A stretch of 64,000 nt of DNA from Leptospira dzoumogneensis (GTDB lineage Bacteria; Spirochaetota; Leptospiria; Leptospirales; Leptospiraceae): the NCBI RefSeq assembly GCF_004770895.1, contig NZ_RQHS01000005.1:744001-808000 (forward strand), read 5' to 3'. Below the pieces are notes generated by a model, which saw only the letters and a list, made by a program, of their open reading frames with translations, was not told where the DNA came from and did not search any database. The translations under genes and the position numbers were made by a program. Positions 1-9,064 of this stretch are shown piece after piece; position 1 is the first letter of the stretch, and each line of letters opens with the position of its first letter.

Positions 1-1469
1 GGCAATCCTCTCGAGAGACCTGGAAAGCAAACAAAGTTTCCTTATTCACTGGGATCAAAACCGATAAGACACAATTTCTGGGATACGATGCCTTAGAAAC
101 GGAGTCGGATCTTAAATTTATATTCTTAGATAATAAACAAACATCGGAACTCAAGGAAGGAGATTCCGGAGTATTGGTATTTTCTTCCAGCCCATTCTAC
201 CCGGAAGGTGGAGGACAGGTGGGAGATATTGGATTTATTCGAAAAGGACAATCCGTCTTTAAGGTTTTAGATACCCAAAAAGAAAATGATATCATTCTTC
301 ATATCGGGACCGTTCTTTCCGGAAGTTTTGCAGCCGGAGACAAGGCAAAATTAGAAGTGGAGAAGGAAAGAAGAGAAAGACTCAAATTCCATCACTCCGG
401 AACTCACTTGCTCAACGGCGCTCTCAGGAATCTTCTCGGAAATCATGTTCTTCAAAAAGGATCCATCGTTTCTCCTGAATATCTGCGTTTCGACTTCTCT
501 CATCCAAGTCCTTTAAGTGTAGAAGAAATTCGTAATATAGAATCCTGGGTGAACGAAAGTATCGGCCGTCATATCGCCGTCGAAACTAAGGTGCTTCCTA
601 TAGAAGAAGCTAAGAAGACCGGAGCGGTCGCTGCATTCGACGAAAAATACGGAGACAGTGTAAGAGTTCTTCAGATGGGAGATCGTTCCCTGGAATTCTG
701 CGGTGGAACCCACGTAGGAAATACCGGAGATATAGGTTACTTCTTCATTAAAAAAGAATCCAGCCCAGGTGCCGGAAACAGAAGGATAGAAGCAGTGGCA
801 GGCCCACTGGTTGTGGAAACCTTCCAAAACAGATTTGCGGAATTAACGGAATTCGTCCAAAATCTAAATCTTAAGATCAAAGATGAGTTAGGCGCAGAAG
901 GGGCTTCCCTTTCCATCAAAACTGTAATTCCGGGACCGGATGAGATCAGATCTTTGTTTGAGTCCAAAGGTGCGGATGCAGTAGTTTCTCTCAGAGATCT
1001 TTCCGAAAAACTATCCGTTGAATTGGAAGAAACACAATCCAAGTTCTTAAAAGAGAAAAAGAATAAAGAATCAAAAGATTTTGAGAATAATCCGGATATA
1101 ATTGCGAAAGTATTCGAAAATCCTAAAGTGATTGGATCTGTTAAAATTGTTTCTGCGATATTTGAGTCCAAAGATGCAAAGGCATTAAAAGGACTTTCCG
1201 ATAATATCAAAGTCAGAGAGAAAGAAATAGTGGCCATTCTTGCCAGTAAAAATGCGGAAGACGCAAGTATAGTGATCACTTGTTCTTCTTCTTTGGTTGG
1301 AAAGATACATTGTGGAGAACTCGTAAAAACTGCCTGTGAAATTTTAGGCGGGAAGGGCGGCGGAAAACCGGACATGGCACAAGGCGGAGGAAAGGAAGTT
1401 TCCAAAGTAGAAGAAGCAGTCAGATCCGCATTAGAAAAAGCAAGTTCCAGTTTGAACGGGGGAAAATAA
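1..1469 (+). CDS. alaS: Alanine--tRNA ligase, 3' part
   Basis: Charges tRNA-Ala in the cytoplasm. The gene is cut by the window edge: the reading frame is open from base 3, so the upstream catalytic domain lies outside. What remains is the C-terminal portion: a beta-barrel start (SSPFYPEGGGQ), the editing domain with the zinc motif HHSGTH, the downstream CGGTH pair that completes the zinc site, a coiled-coil region, and the C-terminal DHHA1-like domain with the glycine-rich GGKGGGKPDMAQGGG motif. All key editing residues visible here are intact. It is followed after one base by the yajQ-like gene, so the two are probably co-transcribed. Confidence 0.97.
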   Translation, partial: QSSRETWKANKVSLFTGIKTDKTQFLGYDALETESDLKFIFLDNKQTSELKEGDSGVLVFSSSPFYPEGGGQVGDIGFIRKGQSVFKVLDTQKENDIILHIGTVLSGSFAAGDKAKLEVEKERRERLKFHHSGTHLLNGALRNLLGNHVLQKGSIVSPEYLRFDFSHPSPLSVEEIRNIESWVNESIGRHIAVETKVLPIEEAKKTGAVAAFDEKYGDSVRVLQMGDRSLEFCGGTHVGNTGDIGYFFIKKESSPGAGNRRIEAVAGPLVVETFQNRFAELTEFVQNLNLKIKDELGAEGASLSIKTVIPGPDEIRSLFESKGADAVVSLRDLSEKLSVELEETQSKFLKEKKNKESKDFENNPDIIAKVFENPKVIGSVKIVSAIFESKDAKALKGLSDNIKVREKEIVAILASKNAEDASIVITCSSSLVGKIHCGELVKTACEILGGKGGGKPDMAQGGGKEVSKVEEAVRSALEKASSSLNGGK

Positions 1470-1470
1470 A

Positions 1471-1965
1471 ATGAGCGATCCATCATTCGATGTTGTTTCC
1501 GAAATAGATAGACCTGAATTACAGAATGCGGTCACCCAAGCGATCGCAGAGATCAAGAACAGATTCGATTTTAAAGGTTCCAAGTCGGAGATCAAACTGG
1601 AAGAAGAGAACCTGACTCTCACATCGGATAACGAAGCTAAGTTGGAAAGTGTGATCGATGTTCTCATCAATAAGATGGCTAAAAGAGGACTCGGTCTCAA
1701 GTCTTTTGATTTTAAATCCAAATTGGAACCTGCTACGGGTAATACTGTTCGTATGAAAGTGAAAATACGGAACGGTCTCGAAAAAGAACAAACAAAAGAG
1801 ATCACTAAGATCGTGAAAGATTCTAAACTGAAAGTGATCCCTACTATCATGGGAAATTGTGTTAGGATCCAAGGTAAGAAGAAGGATGATCTTCAGGAGA
1901 TCATGAGACTCCTAAAATCTGCCGATCTTCCTTTTGATGTTCAATTCCAAAATTTTAAGGGTTAA
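1471..1965 (+). CDS. yajQ: YajQ-family nucleotide-binding protein
   Basis: A 164-residue protein matching the YajQ/UPF0234 family over its full usual length. It starts with MSDPSFDVVSEIDRPELQNA and contains the family's NRFDFKGS segment and two repeated alpha/beta halves. Characterised members bind nucleotides, and some bind cyclic di-GMP and act in signalling; which applies here cannot be read from the sequence. The ATG is one base after the alaS stop, with GGGGG just before that stop as ribosome-binding site. Linkage to alaS suggests housekeeping expression. Confidence 0.9.
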   Translation: MSDPSFDVVSEIDRPELQNAVTQAIAEIKNRFDFKGSKSEIKLEEENLTLTSDNEAKLESVIDVLINKMAKRGLGLKSFDFKSKLEPATGNTVRMKVKIRNGLEKEQTKEITKIVKDSKLKVIPTIMGNCVRIQGKKKDDLQEIMRLLKSADLPFDVQFQNFKG

Positions 1966-2024
1966 TCAACTACTTCTCCGGTAATCAATATTCCGGAAGA
2001 AGTCTCTGATTTCTGGGTTTTTTA

Positions 2025-2056
2025 GTTCCAATTTTTGGAACCTTCTGGTATAGTAT
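2025..2056 (+). promoter_or_regulatory. Putative higBA promoter and operator
   Basis: A perfect inverted repeat GTTCCAA-TTT-TTGGAAC lies at 2025-2041, followed by a -10-like TATAGT at 2049-2054. The repeat sits where the -35 region would be, the usual place for antitoxin autorepression. Transcription would begin about at the toxin ATG (2061). The link to HigA binding is inferred from position. Confidence 0.5.
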
Positions 2057-2060
2057 TCTT

Positions 2061-2363
2061 ATGCGAAGGAATAGGATTATCTCCAGGTCTACATTGGTCG
2101 AATTCTGGAAAAAACATCCTAAAGCAAAAGATCCCTTATCTGCTTGGTATGAAGAAGCCAAAAAATCTTTTTGGACCGAGCCTAAGATCATCAAAGAAAG
2201 ATATAGGTCTGCGGATTTTCTTCCAGGCAACCGTGTGGTATTCAATATTGGTGGGAACAACTATCGGATTATCGTAAAAATAGAATATAAGTTTGGTGGA
2301 GTTTTTATTCGATTCGTCGGAACTCATTCCGAATACGATAAGATAAATGCAGAAACTATTTAG
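2061..2363 (+). CDS. higB: HigB-type mRNA interferase toxin
   Basis: A 100-residue protein of the HigB family (RelE/ParE fold). It starts with basic residues (MRRNRIISRSTLVEFWKKHP) and has the family features LxxWYxxAKK, the ADFLPGNRVVFNIGGNNYRI core and the C-terminal FIRFVGTHSEYDKI strand with its conserved HxEYDKI. Such toxins cleave mRNA at the ribosome. The toxin gene precedes the antitoxin, the order typical of higBA. No clear Shine-Dalgarno precedes the ATG, and the -10 element ends six bases upstream, so the message may be leaderless. No truncation is seen; the pair looks intact. Confidence 0.88.
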   Translation: MRRNRIISRSTLVEFWKKHPKAKDPLSAWYEEAKKSFWTEPKIIKERYRSADFLPGNRVVFNIGGNNYRIIVKIEYKFGGVFIRFVGTHSEYDKINAETI

Positions 2364-2386
2364 CTCGCAGGCAAAGGAGTTTTATT

Positions 2387-2770
2387 ATGACAACGATGAT
2401 CAACGTACAACCTGTAATCACTAAAACCGATCATAAACTCGCCCTAAAACGGATCGAAACCTTAATGGACAAGGGAAATAAAACAAGATTCGACGAGATC
2501 GAATTGGAAACACTTTTCGTTTTAGTCAGCAATTACGAAGAAAAACATATTCAGATATTTCCTCCGGATCCTATCGACGCTATTCTATTTAGAATGGAAC
2601 AACAGGGTCTTACCCAGGGAGATATTGCTAAAATTTTAGGTTCCAAACAGAGGGCCTCCGAGTATTTGAATAAAAAGATCCCTCTTTCTATAGAAGCGAT
2701 CCGAAAGCTGAATGATTCTCTGGGTATTTCAGGTGATATTTTGATCCAAAAATATACTACAAAAGGATAA
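2387..2770 (+). CDS. higA: HigA-type antitoxin with XRE helix-turn-helix
   Basis: A 127-residue protein with an N-terminal helical region (about 1-65) and a C-terminal XRE-type HTH. In the HTH, MEQQGLTQGDIAKILGSKQRASEYLNKK forms the two DNA-contacting helices, written here only as helix GLTQGDIAKIL and helix KQRASEYLN. Its role is to bind and neutralise the toxin encoded 23 bp upstream and to repress the operon. A good ribosome-binding site (AAAGGAG) precedes the ATG, in contrast with the toxin gene, so antitoxin translation should be stronger. The length agrees with other long HigA proteins. Confidence 0.88.
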   Translation: MTTMINVQPVITKTDHKLALKRIETLMDKGNKTRFDEIELETLFVLVSNYEEKHIQIFPPDPIDAILFRMEQQGLTQGDIAKILGSKQRASEYLNKKIPLSIEAIRKLNDSLGISGDILIQKYTTKG

Positions 2771-2834
2771 ACGGATTTTTTATTTTCAAGCGGCTTGACA
2801 AAACCTTTCGAAACGACAAGGGTCTAATTTAAGT

Positions 2835-3230
2835 ATGAAACATTTTATATTTCTCGCAATTATTTCACTTTTTCTGATCTCAGGACTCTCTGCAGAAGAA
2901 GAAAATCCGATCAAGTTCAAGATAGAAAAGTCCTCTTCTTCCGGTTATCTTTTGAAAGTAGTTTACCCTGAAAATTTCGGAGTCCAAAAAGAAGCTCCAC
3001 ATAGAATTTTACTCAATCCAGGATCCGGATTAAAAGTAGTTTCCGCAGATCTAAAACTGAAAGGTAAAACTTCTACCCGTAAAAAAGAATATTTCGAATC
3101 AGTGGAACCTATGCAGGTAAAACTAGAAGGAAAGGGTGAATTGGAAATTCACGCTAAAATTTTTTACTGCGATTATAACAGAAATATCTGCATCCCTGGA
3201 AAGATATTACAAAAAGAAACTATACAATAA
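2835..3230 (+). CDS. Small exported protein, DsbD-N-like
   Basis: A 131-residue protein with a clear Sec signal peptide (MKHFIFLAIISLFLISGLSA) and a predicted all-beta mature part. Near the C-terminus a segment IFYCDYNRNICIPGK places two cysteines seven residues apart. The arrangement recalls the N-terminal domain of the thiol-reductant transporter DsbD, where a Cys pair near the end of the immunoglobulin-like fold exchanges disulfides. That similarity is suggestive only. No transmembrane DsbD partner is adjacent, and a hairpin terminator follows, so it is probably transcribed alone. Confidence 0.5.
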   Translation: MKHFIFLAIISLFLISGLSAEEENPIKFKIEKSSSSGYLLKVVYPENFGVQKEAPHRILLNPGSGLKVVSADLKLKGKTSTRKKEYFESVEPMQVKLEGKGELEIHAKIFYCDYNRNICIPGKILQKETIQ

Positions 3231-3253
3231 TTGAATAGTTCGATTTAAAAAAG

Positions 3254-3280
3254 AAAAAGCGGCCAAGAGCCGCTTTTTTT
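3254..3280 (+). terminator. Rho-independent terminator
   Basis: Stem GCGGC/GCCGC with a five-base loop, flanked by an A-run and a seven-base T-run. It ends the transcript of the small exported protein gene, and its A/T symmetry would also serve the convergent gene on the minus strand. Confidence 0.85.
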
Positions 3281-3333
3281 ATGTGAATCTGTTTTTAGAT
3301 TTGTTTGTAGGAATTCCTACATTTCGCTTTAAA

Positions 3334-3753
3334 TTACTTTTTAATTTCTATCTTCAGATCCGGTTGAGATACATGAAATAAATAATATGTTTTTCCGTTG
3401 ATCGGCTTGGAAACTTTTACGAATTTACCTTTTGAATCCACTAACTCTTTTAGGAATTTACGATCGGTTGGGCGAAATGAGTCTCCCTTCTCCGCTATAA
3501 AAAGATTTAAGGCTCTTTTTTTGGCCAGATCCAATGCTTCGTTTTCGTTCCCGTCCAAGGAAGACACAACAACTTGGTAAGTGGATGAACTGATAAAACC
3601 TTCGGTAGCTTTGACGAACTGGTCGTCCTCGGTTGGAGCGGATTCTTCCACTACATTTTTAGGAGTTTCTTTTTTAGGTTCTTCCGTTTGAGGAGTTTTA
3701 CATACGGAGATAAAAGAAACAATTAGTAATGCAAAAATGGTTTTTGTATACAT
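3334..3753 (-). CDS. Hypothetical lipoprotein
   Basis: A 139-residue protein with a signal peptide ending in an ISVC lipobox, a Glu/Lys/Pro-rich linker (residues about 20-45) and a small mixed alpha/beta domain containing LDLAKKRALNLFIAEKG. I do not recognise the family. The domain start (STYQVVV.SLDGNENEALDLAKKRA) closely resembles the start of the adjacent upstream gene's domain (HDYFQVVVTVPVPNQ ... DCKARAIRKRDE), so the two neighbouring lipoproteins may be diverged duplicates. They lie in the same direction with 16 bp between them and are probably one operon. Confidence 0.7.
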   Translation of the reverse strand: MYTKTIFALLIVSFISVCKTPQTEEPKKETPKNVVEESAPTEDDQFVKATEGFISSSTYQVVVSSLDGNENEALDLAKKRALNLFIAEKGDSFRPTDRKFLKELVDSKGKFVKVSKPINGKTYYLFHVSQPDLKIEIKK

Positions 3754-3769
3754 GAGATGGATTCCTTTG

Positions 3770-4390
3770 TTATGGAATTATTTTAGATTCTAAGGTTCGC
3801 TTAAGTAAATCCGCATCCACAACCCTAAAAACAAATGTGCAGCTTTTAGGGTCGCTATAATCTTCTCTGTATAAGAACAGTTTATCCAAAAGCCAAGCGA
3901 AAGAAGCTCGGTAGGTTAAATAATCGGCATTTAAGATTTCCGTCTTCTTCTTTTCTTTTTTTTCCTCCGGAGAATCGTCCTCTACCGGGGATTGTACGTT
4001 TTGGGTGGCAATAGAAGCAGCACCCATAGGAGAATTGGATTTGGTCCGAACTGCTTGGGGTGGTCCGGGAAGTGGTTCATATTTCGGAACGGTGGAATTC
4101 ACTCCCACTCCTATCCAAGTTTTTCTTTCCTCCGAGATTTGGGCGAGCAGAAGGTTGACGGAGACCTCATCTCTTTTGCGGATCGCCCTTGCCTTACAGT
4201 CTTCTCTCAATGTTAAGATCGGTTTTTCCTGATTGGGGACTGGAACAGTCACCACTACTTGGAAATAATCATGAGATATAAAACCCGAGTCGTTTATATT
4301 ATCCCAGACCTTTCTTCTGTATTCAGGGTCTGCAGGTTCACAATAACCTAAGAAGAATGTCAGGAATAAGACCGACGAAACCCGCAACAT
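3770..4390 (-). CDS. Hypothetical lipoprotein
   Basis: A 206-residue lipoprotein when started at the ATG at 4390, which gives a signal peptide MLRVSSVLFLTFFLGYC with a lipobox and an upstream AGGA. The frame stays open further upstream to 4660, but that extension would run into the divergent peptidase gene and bury the signal sequence, so I reject it. The mature protein has a strand-rich N-terminal domain, a Pro/Ser-rich low-complexity middle with a KKEKKKTE stretch, and a short C-terminal domain. Function unknown. Probably co-transcribed with the smaller lipoprotein downstream. Confidence 0.7.
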   Translation of the reverse strand: MLRVSSVLFLTFFLGYCEPADPEYRRKVWDNINDSGFISHDYFQVVVTVPVPNQEKPILTLREDCKARAIRKRDEVSVNLLLAQISEERKTWIGVGVNSTVPKYEPLPGPPQAVRTKSNSPMGAASIATQNVQSPVEDDSPEEKKEKKKTEILNADYLTYRASFAWLLDKLFLYREDYSDPKSCTFVFRVVDADLLKRTLESKIIP

Positions 4391-4484
4391 AGTTCCTAGT
4401 TTAAAGCTCCCCTCTACAAAAACCAGCGGGATTTTTTCCCGGTATCTTCTGGACAACATAACTTTTAGGGGAAATCTTGTTGGT

Positions 4485-6062
4485 ATGTGGGAATATCTTT
4501 CCAAGTCCGTCATTTCTCGTTTCAACTTTTTGTTTTTCACACTTTGTATTTTTATAAACTTCGAAGCATTCGCTAACGAAGACATCTTCTCTGAGATCCG
4601 AACCACTTTGGAATCCAGAGTGAAAAAGGTGACTTTAAAGAATGGGATCAGACTCCTCATGATGAAAAGGGCCGATTCTCCAACTGTCGCAGTCTATACC
4701 AAATTTTTGGTAGGTGCTGCAGATGAAACTCCTGAGATCGCGGGCACTGCCCACCTTTTAGAGCATATGCTTTTTAAAGGCACTAAGAACATCGGGGTCA
4801 CCGATGCTAAAAAAGAAAAAGTATATTTGGACCAGATACGTGTTTGGGGAAAACGTTTAGATTCGTATCGTTTGCAGGAAAGAGAATTGGCTGCTAAGGG
4901 TGAGCCTGTTCCTGAAAAGCTTATCAAAGATAAGAATATTTTAGAGATCCGATTTAAAAATCTGTTGGAGCTCCATCGTAAGTTCGTGGTTTCGAACGAA
5001 GACTCTTATATTTACGAGAAGAATGGAGGCACAGGTTTTAACGCATACACTACGAATGATGTTACGAATTATCAAATTCTTCTTCCTGCAAATAGATTGG
5101 AGATCTGGGCAAAACTAGAATCGGATAGATTAAAAGATCCTATATTAAGAGAATATTATACGGAAAGGGATGTGGTCCTGGAAGAGCGCAGGATGAGAGT
5201 GGAAAACCAAGGAATGGGGATCTTAAGAGAGAAGTTCTTAGGCGCCGCTTTCCCGAATCACACTTATGGAATGCCGGTGATCGGTTATGAATCCAATCTT
5301 CCTTTTTTAGATATAGATAGAACGGAAGAATTTTTCAAAAAGAATTATAGACCTCATAAAATGGCGATCGGGATCGTAGGAGATCTGGATTTTGATAAGA
5401 CTGAAAAATTGGTCCGAAAATATTTTGAAGATATTCCGGACGGACCTTCTCCTAAACTTTCTCATGCTTCAGAGAGTTATGATCATGAAACCAGGAGAAT
5501 TAGCGTAAAACATTCTTCCGGTCCTATGAAGGTAATGGGTTGGTTGACCCCTGCTTCTCCTCATCCCGATAAACCTGTTTTGGAATTGATAGATGCGATC
5601 TTGTCCCAAGGTGAGACCGGTAGATTATACAAACGACTCGTGCTTAGGGACAAACTCGCTCAAAGAGTAGCCTGTTGGACCGGAGAGCCTGGAGAAAGAT
5701 ACGCGAATTTATTTGCGATCTACGTGACTAATGTAAGAGGAGCGGATCCGGATAAAATAGAATCTTCTATCTTGGAAGAAATTGAAACTCTTAAAAAGGA
5801 AGCGGTCACCGAAGAGGAACTGGCAAAGATCAAAAATCAGATCGTCGGGGACTATATCAGAGGACTAAACAGCAATTCCAAACTCGCGGACGTTCTTACC
5901 TATTACGAATTGGTGCCAGGAGATTGGACGGAAATTTTCGATGATTATGCACGTTTGGATAGAGTGACTCCGGATGATATCATGAGAGTTGCCCAAAAAT
6001 ATTTTACGCCTAGGAATTTGACCGTAGGTGATCTGATCAATTCAGACGGAGAGAAAAAATGA
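4485..6062 (+). CDS. M16-family zinc peptidase, catalytic subunit
   Basis: A 525-residue exported M16 (pitrilysin/insulinase-type) peptidase. After a signal peptide (about 1-30) comes the inverted zinc motif HLLEH at residues 90-94, then an insertion of roughly 80 residues before the conserved GGTGFNAYT segment. The downstream ERDVVLEERRMR carries the third zinc ligand region, and a second M16 domain half begins near residue 220. It overlaps the next gene, a motif-less M16 protein, by four bases (ATGA). In this family an active and an inactive subunit often form a heterodimer, which is the likely arrangement in the periplasm here. Substrate unknown. Confidence 0.9.
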   Translation: MWEYLSKSVISRFNFLFFTLCIFINFEAFANEDIFSEIRTTLESRVKKVTLKNGIRLLMMKRADSPTVAVYTKFLVGAADETPEIAGTAHLLEHMLFKGTKNIGVTDAKKEKVYLDQIRVWGKRLDSYRLQERELAAKGEPVPEKLIKDKNILEIRFKNLLELHRKFVVSNEDSYIYEKNGGTGFNAYTTNDVTNYQILLPANRLEIWAKLESDRLKDPILREYYTERDVVLEERRMRVENQGMGILREKFLGAAFPNHTYGMPVIGYESNLPFLDIDRTEEFFKKNYRPHKMAIGIVGDLDFDKTEKLVRKYFEDIPDGPSPKLSHASESYDHETRRISVKHSSGPMKVMGWLTPASPHPDKPVLELIDAILSQGETGRLYKRLVLRDKLAQRVACWTGEPGERYANLFAIYVTNVRGADPDKIESSILEEIETLKKEAVTEEELAKIKNQIVGDYIRGLNSNSKLADVLTYYELVPGDWTEIFDDYARLDRVTPDDIMRVAQKYFTPRNLTVGDLINSDGEKK

Positions 6063-7492
6063 ATATTATAAAAAAGATCACTATCTCCGTTTTCGTATTT
6101 TTATTCTCCTTTGTCAGCGCTTATGCTGCTCCTGGAGATTTTGTAAAAGATGTAAAGATCCCCGCTTTAGAATTCCATTTTCCTGAAATCAAGGAGATCG
6201 GTAAGGATCCGAATACTAGAATACTTTATTTGGAAAATTCGGAGTTCCCGATCAAAACTCTGGAGATCACATTTTACGCAGGACCGGATTTTTATACTAA
6301 GGCACCTTTAGAGTTAGTGGAAATTTTTCCGGAAGCTTGGAAGAAGGGAGGCACAACCTCCCATCCGGGAGAAAGTTTTGCGGAAGTTTGGGAATCTTAC
6401 GGTTCCAAAATGAGAGTCGCATCCGACTTGGACACTGTGACTTTGACATTCTCCTGGCTTTCCAGATACGACCAAGAATCAAAGGCATTGATCTCCGAAT
6501 TTCTGAAACAACCCATCTTCGGAAAAGAAGCGTTCGAGATCGCAAGACTGCAGTTAGGCGAACAGATCAAAAGAAGGAACGACAATATCGTAGGACTTGC
6601 TTTCAGAAAGGCGAACGAACTTGTATACCAGGGAAAAGTAAAGGGTAGGTCCGCATCCTTGGCTATATTGGAACTGTTAAAAGAAGAAGACCTGGAAGAA
6701 TATTATAAAAACCAATTATTAAGTTCCAGACGTTCCATACTCGTAAGCGGTAAATGGAACCAGGAGGAGATACCTCAGTTTCTGGGAGATATTCTGCCTG
6801 CATTCTCCGGGACGCCTGTAATAGAATCCCAAGGTTCCAACCCGGAAGAATTAAATAAAAATCTAAAGCAAAAAGAGATCAAGAACCTGATTATCGATAA
6901 GGCAAATACCCAAAACGTAGTTTTGTTTTTGGGAGTCGGACCCGCTCATAATGACAAGGATTTTTATGCGGTCCAAGTTTTGAATTATCTGGTCGGAGGA
7001 GGCGGTTTTACTTCCTACTTCATGAGTAAGATCCGCTCGGATAAGGGGCTTGCTTATTCTTCTTCCAGTCATCCTGTGTTTGAAAAAGATCATTCCGTGA
7101 TCTACTTTTTCACTCAGACTAAATCCCAAAGCGCCATGGAAGTTTATAATCTTATGGGAGAAATTTTGGGAGATTCTACCTTCTCCAATATAAGCGAAGA
7201 AGAATTGAAGAATGCAAAAGAAGCAATTTTAAACAAGTTCATCTTCTTATTTACAGACTCTGTGGAAATCCTCAGGAACGAGGTCCGTTTCAGAGAACAT
7301 AAGATGCCTAAGGATTATCTGAAAAATTATAGAGATAAGATCCAAAATGTTACTCTTGAAGATTTGAGAAGAGTGGGTAAGATATATTTTAGAAGAGATA
7401 AACTGACTGCGGTGATCTCCGGTCCAAAATCTTCGGTCTCTTCCGAGCTGCCTGGGCAAAAAACAATCGGTCCGGAAGATCCGATCCCATAA
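6059..7492 (+). CDS. M16-family peptidase-like protein, non-catalytic subunit
   Basis: A 477-residue M16 homologue with a signal peptide ([23 protein letters not shown]). The position of the HxxEH zinc motif is not conserved, so it is expected to be catalytically inactive. It keeps the C-terminal M16 signature [22 protein letters not shown], the region that binds substrate in the partner subunit. Gene order and four-base overlap with the catalytic M16 gene suggest a heterodimer, by analogy with mitochondrial processing peptidase and bacterial M16 pairs. The stop codon overlaps the start of the MBL-fold gene. Confidence 0.87.
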   Translation: MNIIKKITISVFVFLFSFVSAYAAPGDFVKDVKIPALEFHFPEIKEIGKDPNTRILYLENSEFPIKTLEITFYAGPDFYTKAPLELVEIFPEAWKKGGTTSHPGESFAEVWESYGSKMRVASDLDTVTLTFSWLSRYDQESKALISEFLKQPIFGKEAFEIARLQLGEQIKRRNDNIVGLAFRKANELVYQGKVKGRSASLAILELLKEEDLEEYYKNQLLSSRRSILVSGKWNQEEIPQFLGDILPAFSGTPVIESQGSNPEELNKNLKQKEIKNLIIDKANTQNVVLFLGVGPAHNDKDFYAVQVLNYLVGGGGFTSYFMSKIRSDKGLAYSSSSHPVFEKDHSVIYFFTQTKSQSAMEVYNLMGEILGDSTFSNISEEELKNAKEAILNKFIFLFTDSVEILRNEVRFREHKMPKDYLKNYRDKIQNVTLEDLRRVGKIYFRRDKLTAVISGPKSSVSSELPGQKTIGPEDPIP

Positions 7493-8322
7493 TGGATTGT
7501 AGGTTCGAACATAAAGGATATTTATTCGAAGGAATTTCGGAAGGAGGAATTCGAACCTCCATTGTAATGCCTCGTTTGAGTTTGATGTTCGATATAGGAC
7601 ACCAAAATCCGAATCGTATCAATATAGAAAGATTACTTTTGACCCATGCACATTTGGATCATTCTGCAGGGATCCCTTATTATATCTCTCAAAGGTCCTT
7701 ACGTAAATTAGGACCTCCTAAAATATATCTTCCTAAAACTTTAGAAGCTCCCATGAGGGAAATTTTATCTCTCTACTCCAAGATAGAGGACTTCCCTTAC
7801 TCCTACGAGATGAAAGGATTGGAAGAAGGAGAAGAGATCGAAATAGACGCGTACCATTTTTTTAAAGTCTGGAAAACATTTCATAGAGTGGACTCACAGG
7901 GTTATACGATCTATGAAAGAAAGAAAAAATTAAAGGCGGAATTTGCGGGATTAGATCGAAACGAACTTTTAAAAAAGAAAGAAGAAGGTATCGACGTTAA
8001 CGAATTTCATTCTAAACCTGTGGTCAGTTTTTCCGGAGACACTAAGATAGAATATGTGCTGACCCACAAAGATGTGGCAGAATCCGAGATCTTGTTTTTA
8101 GAATGTACTTATATAGACCAAGAAAGAAATGTAGAGAATGCAAGAGAATGGGGGCATATTCACCTCGACGAGATCTTACATCATATTTCTTCCTTCAAAA
8201 ACGAAAAGATAGTTCTGATCCATTTTTCAAAACGTTATCCCCCCGCTTATATTCGAAAAGTATTATCTAAAAGACTTCCTCCTTCCGAAAGAGATAGGAT
8301 CCATCTCTTTCTTCCCGAATAA
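7492..8322 (+). CDS. Metallo-beta-lactamase-fold hydrolase, RNase Z-like
   Basis: A 276-residue protein of the MBL fold. It has the metal motif HAHLDH (residues 52-57), a later FSGDT aspartate strand, and ECTYID / HIHLDEI histidines typical of the RNase Z/ElaC subgroup. Family members cleave tRNA 3' trailers or act as phosphodiesterases. The window's tRNA lacks an encoded CCA, which fits a need for RNase Z, but the specific activity is inferred. The start ATG overlaps the preceding TAA (TAATG), implying translational coupling with the M16 pair. An O-methyltransferase gene follows after one base. Confidence 0.82.
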   Translation: MDCRFEHKGYLFEGISEGGIRTSIVMPRLSLMFDIGHQNPNRINIERLLLTHAHLDHSAGIPYYISQRSLRKLGPPKIYLPKTLEAPMREILSLYSKIEDFPYSYEMKGLEEGEEIEIDAYHFFKVWKTFHRVDSQGYTIYERKKKLKAEFAGLDRNELLKKKEEGIDVNEFHSKPVVSFSGDTKIEYVLTHKDVAESEILFLECTYIDQERNVENAREWGHIHLDEILHHISSFKNEKIVLIHFSKRYPPAYIRKVLSKRLPPSERDRIHLFLPE

Positions 8323-8323
8323 T

Positions 8324-9010
8324 ATGGCTTCTCAAAATCCGAAACAAAAATACGGGACTTCTATTTATAAGGAAGGATTAGAAGATTGGATCCATTCCGA
8401 ATTAGTAAAACGCCCGTATGATTGGCTGGAGGATCTAGAAAAGAAGGCGGCACAAGATAGATTTCCAGTTTTAACTCCGGCCTCCGGAGCGGTTCTTGCT
8501 TTTTTAGCTTCTTCTTGGGATCCGGATTTTGTTTTGGAATTAGGAACAGGTTACGGGATCTCCTTATTCTGGCTCATCTCTGCTGTTCGAAAAAATACTA
8601 AGATCCAAACAGTGGATAGAGAGGCGGAGTTCATACAAGTTGCGAAAGAATTTTTTGCCAAGTTGGAGCCTAACTCTGATAGAGTGGAATTTACAAACGC
8701 GGACTGTTCCGAGATCGCAAAGGAATTTTTGGAACCTTCTTCTTTAGATCGAAAGGAACTCATGTTTGTGGACTGCGATAAGATCCGCTATCCGGAAATT
8801 TTAGAAATGATCCTGGAAAAAGGGAAAACCAGAAATCTAAGAGTGATCTACGATAATGTTCTTTGGCATGGAAGGATTGCTGACCCTGAAAACCAAGCCC
8901 CTTCCGACCAAGCGGTACGTAAATTATGGTCCTTAACCAAAAATTCTAAGATAGAATACACCTTATTCCCTGTTGGTGACGGAATATTATGTTTCGATTT
9001 TAAGCAATAA
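8324..9010 (+). CDS. O-methyltransferase, YrrM/COMT-like
   Basis: A 228-residue SAM-dependent methyltransferase. The SAM-binding loop is VLELGTGYGISLFWL, followed by the acidic strand IQTVDRE and the metal-associated MFVDCDKIRYPEI segment. The order matches the class I O-methyltransferases related to catechol O-methyltransferase (methyltransferase family 3). Substrate unknown. Tight packing with the preceding MBL-fold gene puts it in the M16/MBL operon. Confidence 0.85.
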   Translation: MASQNPKQKYGTSIYKEGLEDWIHSELVKRPYDWLEDLEKKAAQDRFPVLTPASGAVLAFLASSWDPDFVLELGTGYGISLFWLISAVRKNTKIQTVDREAEFIQVAKEFFAKLEPNSDRVEFTNADCSEIAKEFLEPSSLDRKELMFVDCDKIRYPEILEMILEKGKTRNLRVIYDNVLWHGRIADPENQAPSDQAVRKLWSLTKNSKIEYTLFPVGDGILCFDFKQ

Positions 9011-9064
9011 AAAGCTTGTTTGCTTCTTAAGCGTTGTGTTATATTACCGCGAAGGGTCGATCAC

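Noticed and set aside
2795..2828. TTGACA (2795) and TCTAAT (2823) as promoter of the small exported protein gene
   Set aside because: The spacing of 22 bases is too long for a standard sigma-70 promoter, so it is not listed.
4391..4660. Extended N-terminus of the minus-strand lipoprotein to 4660
   Set aside because: It overlaps the divergent M16 peptidase gene, and the internal start at 4390 gives a proper lipoprotein signal.
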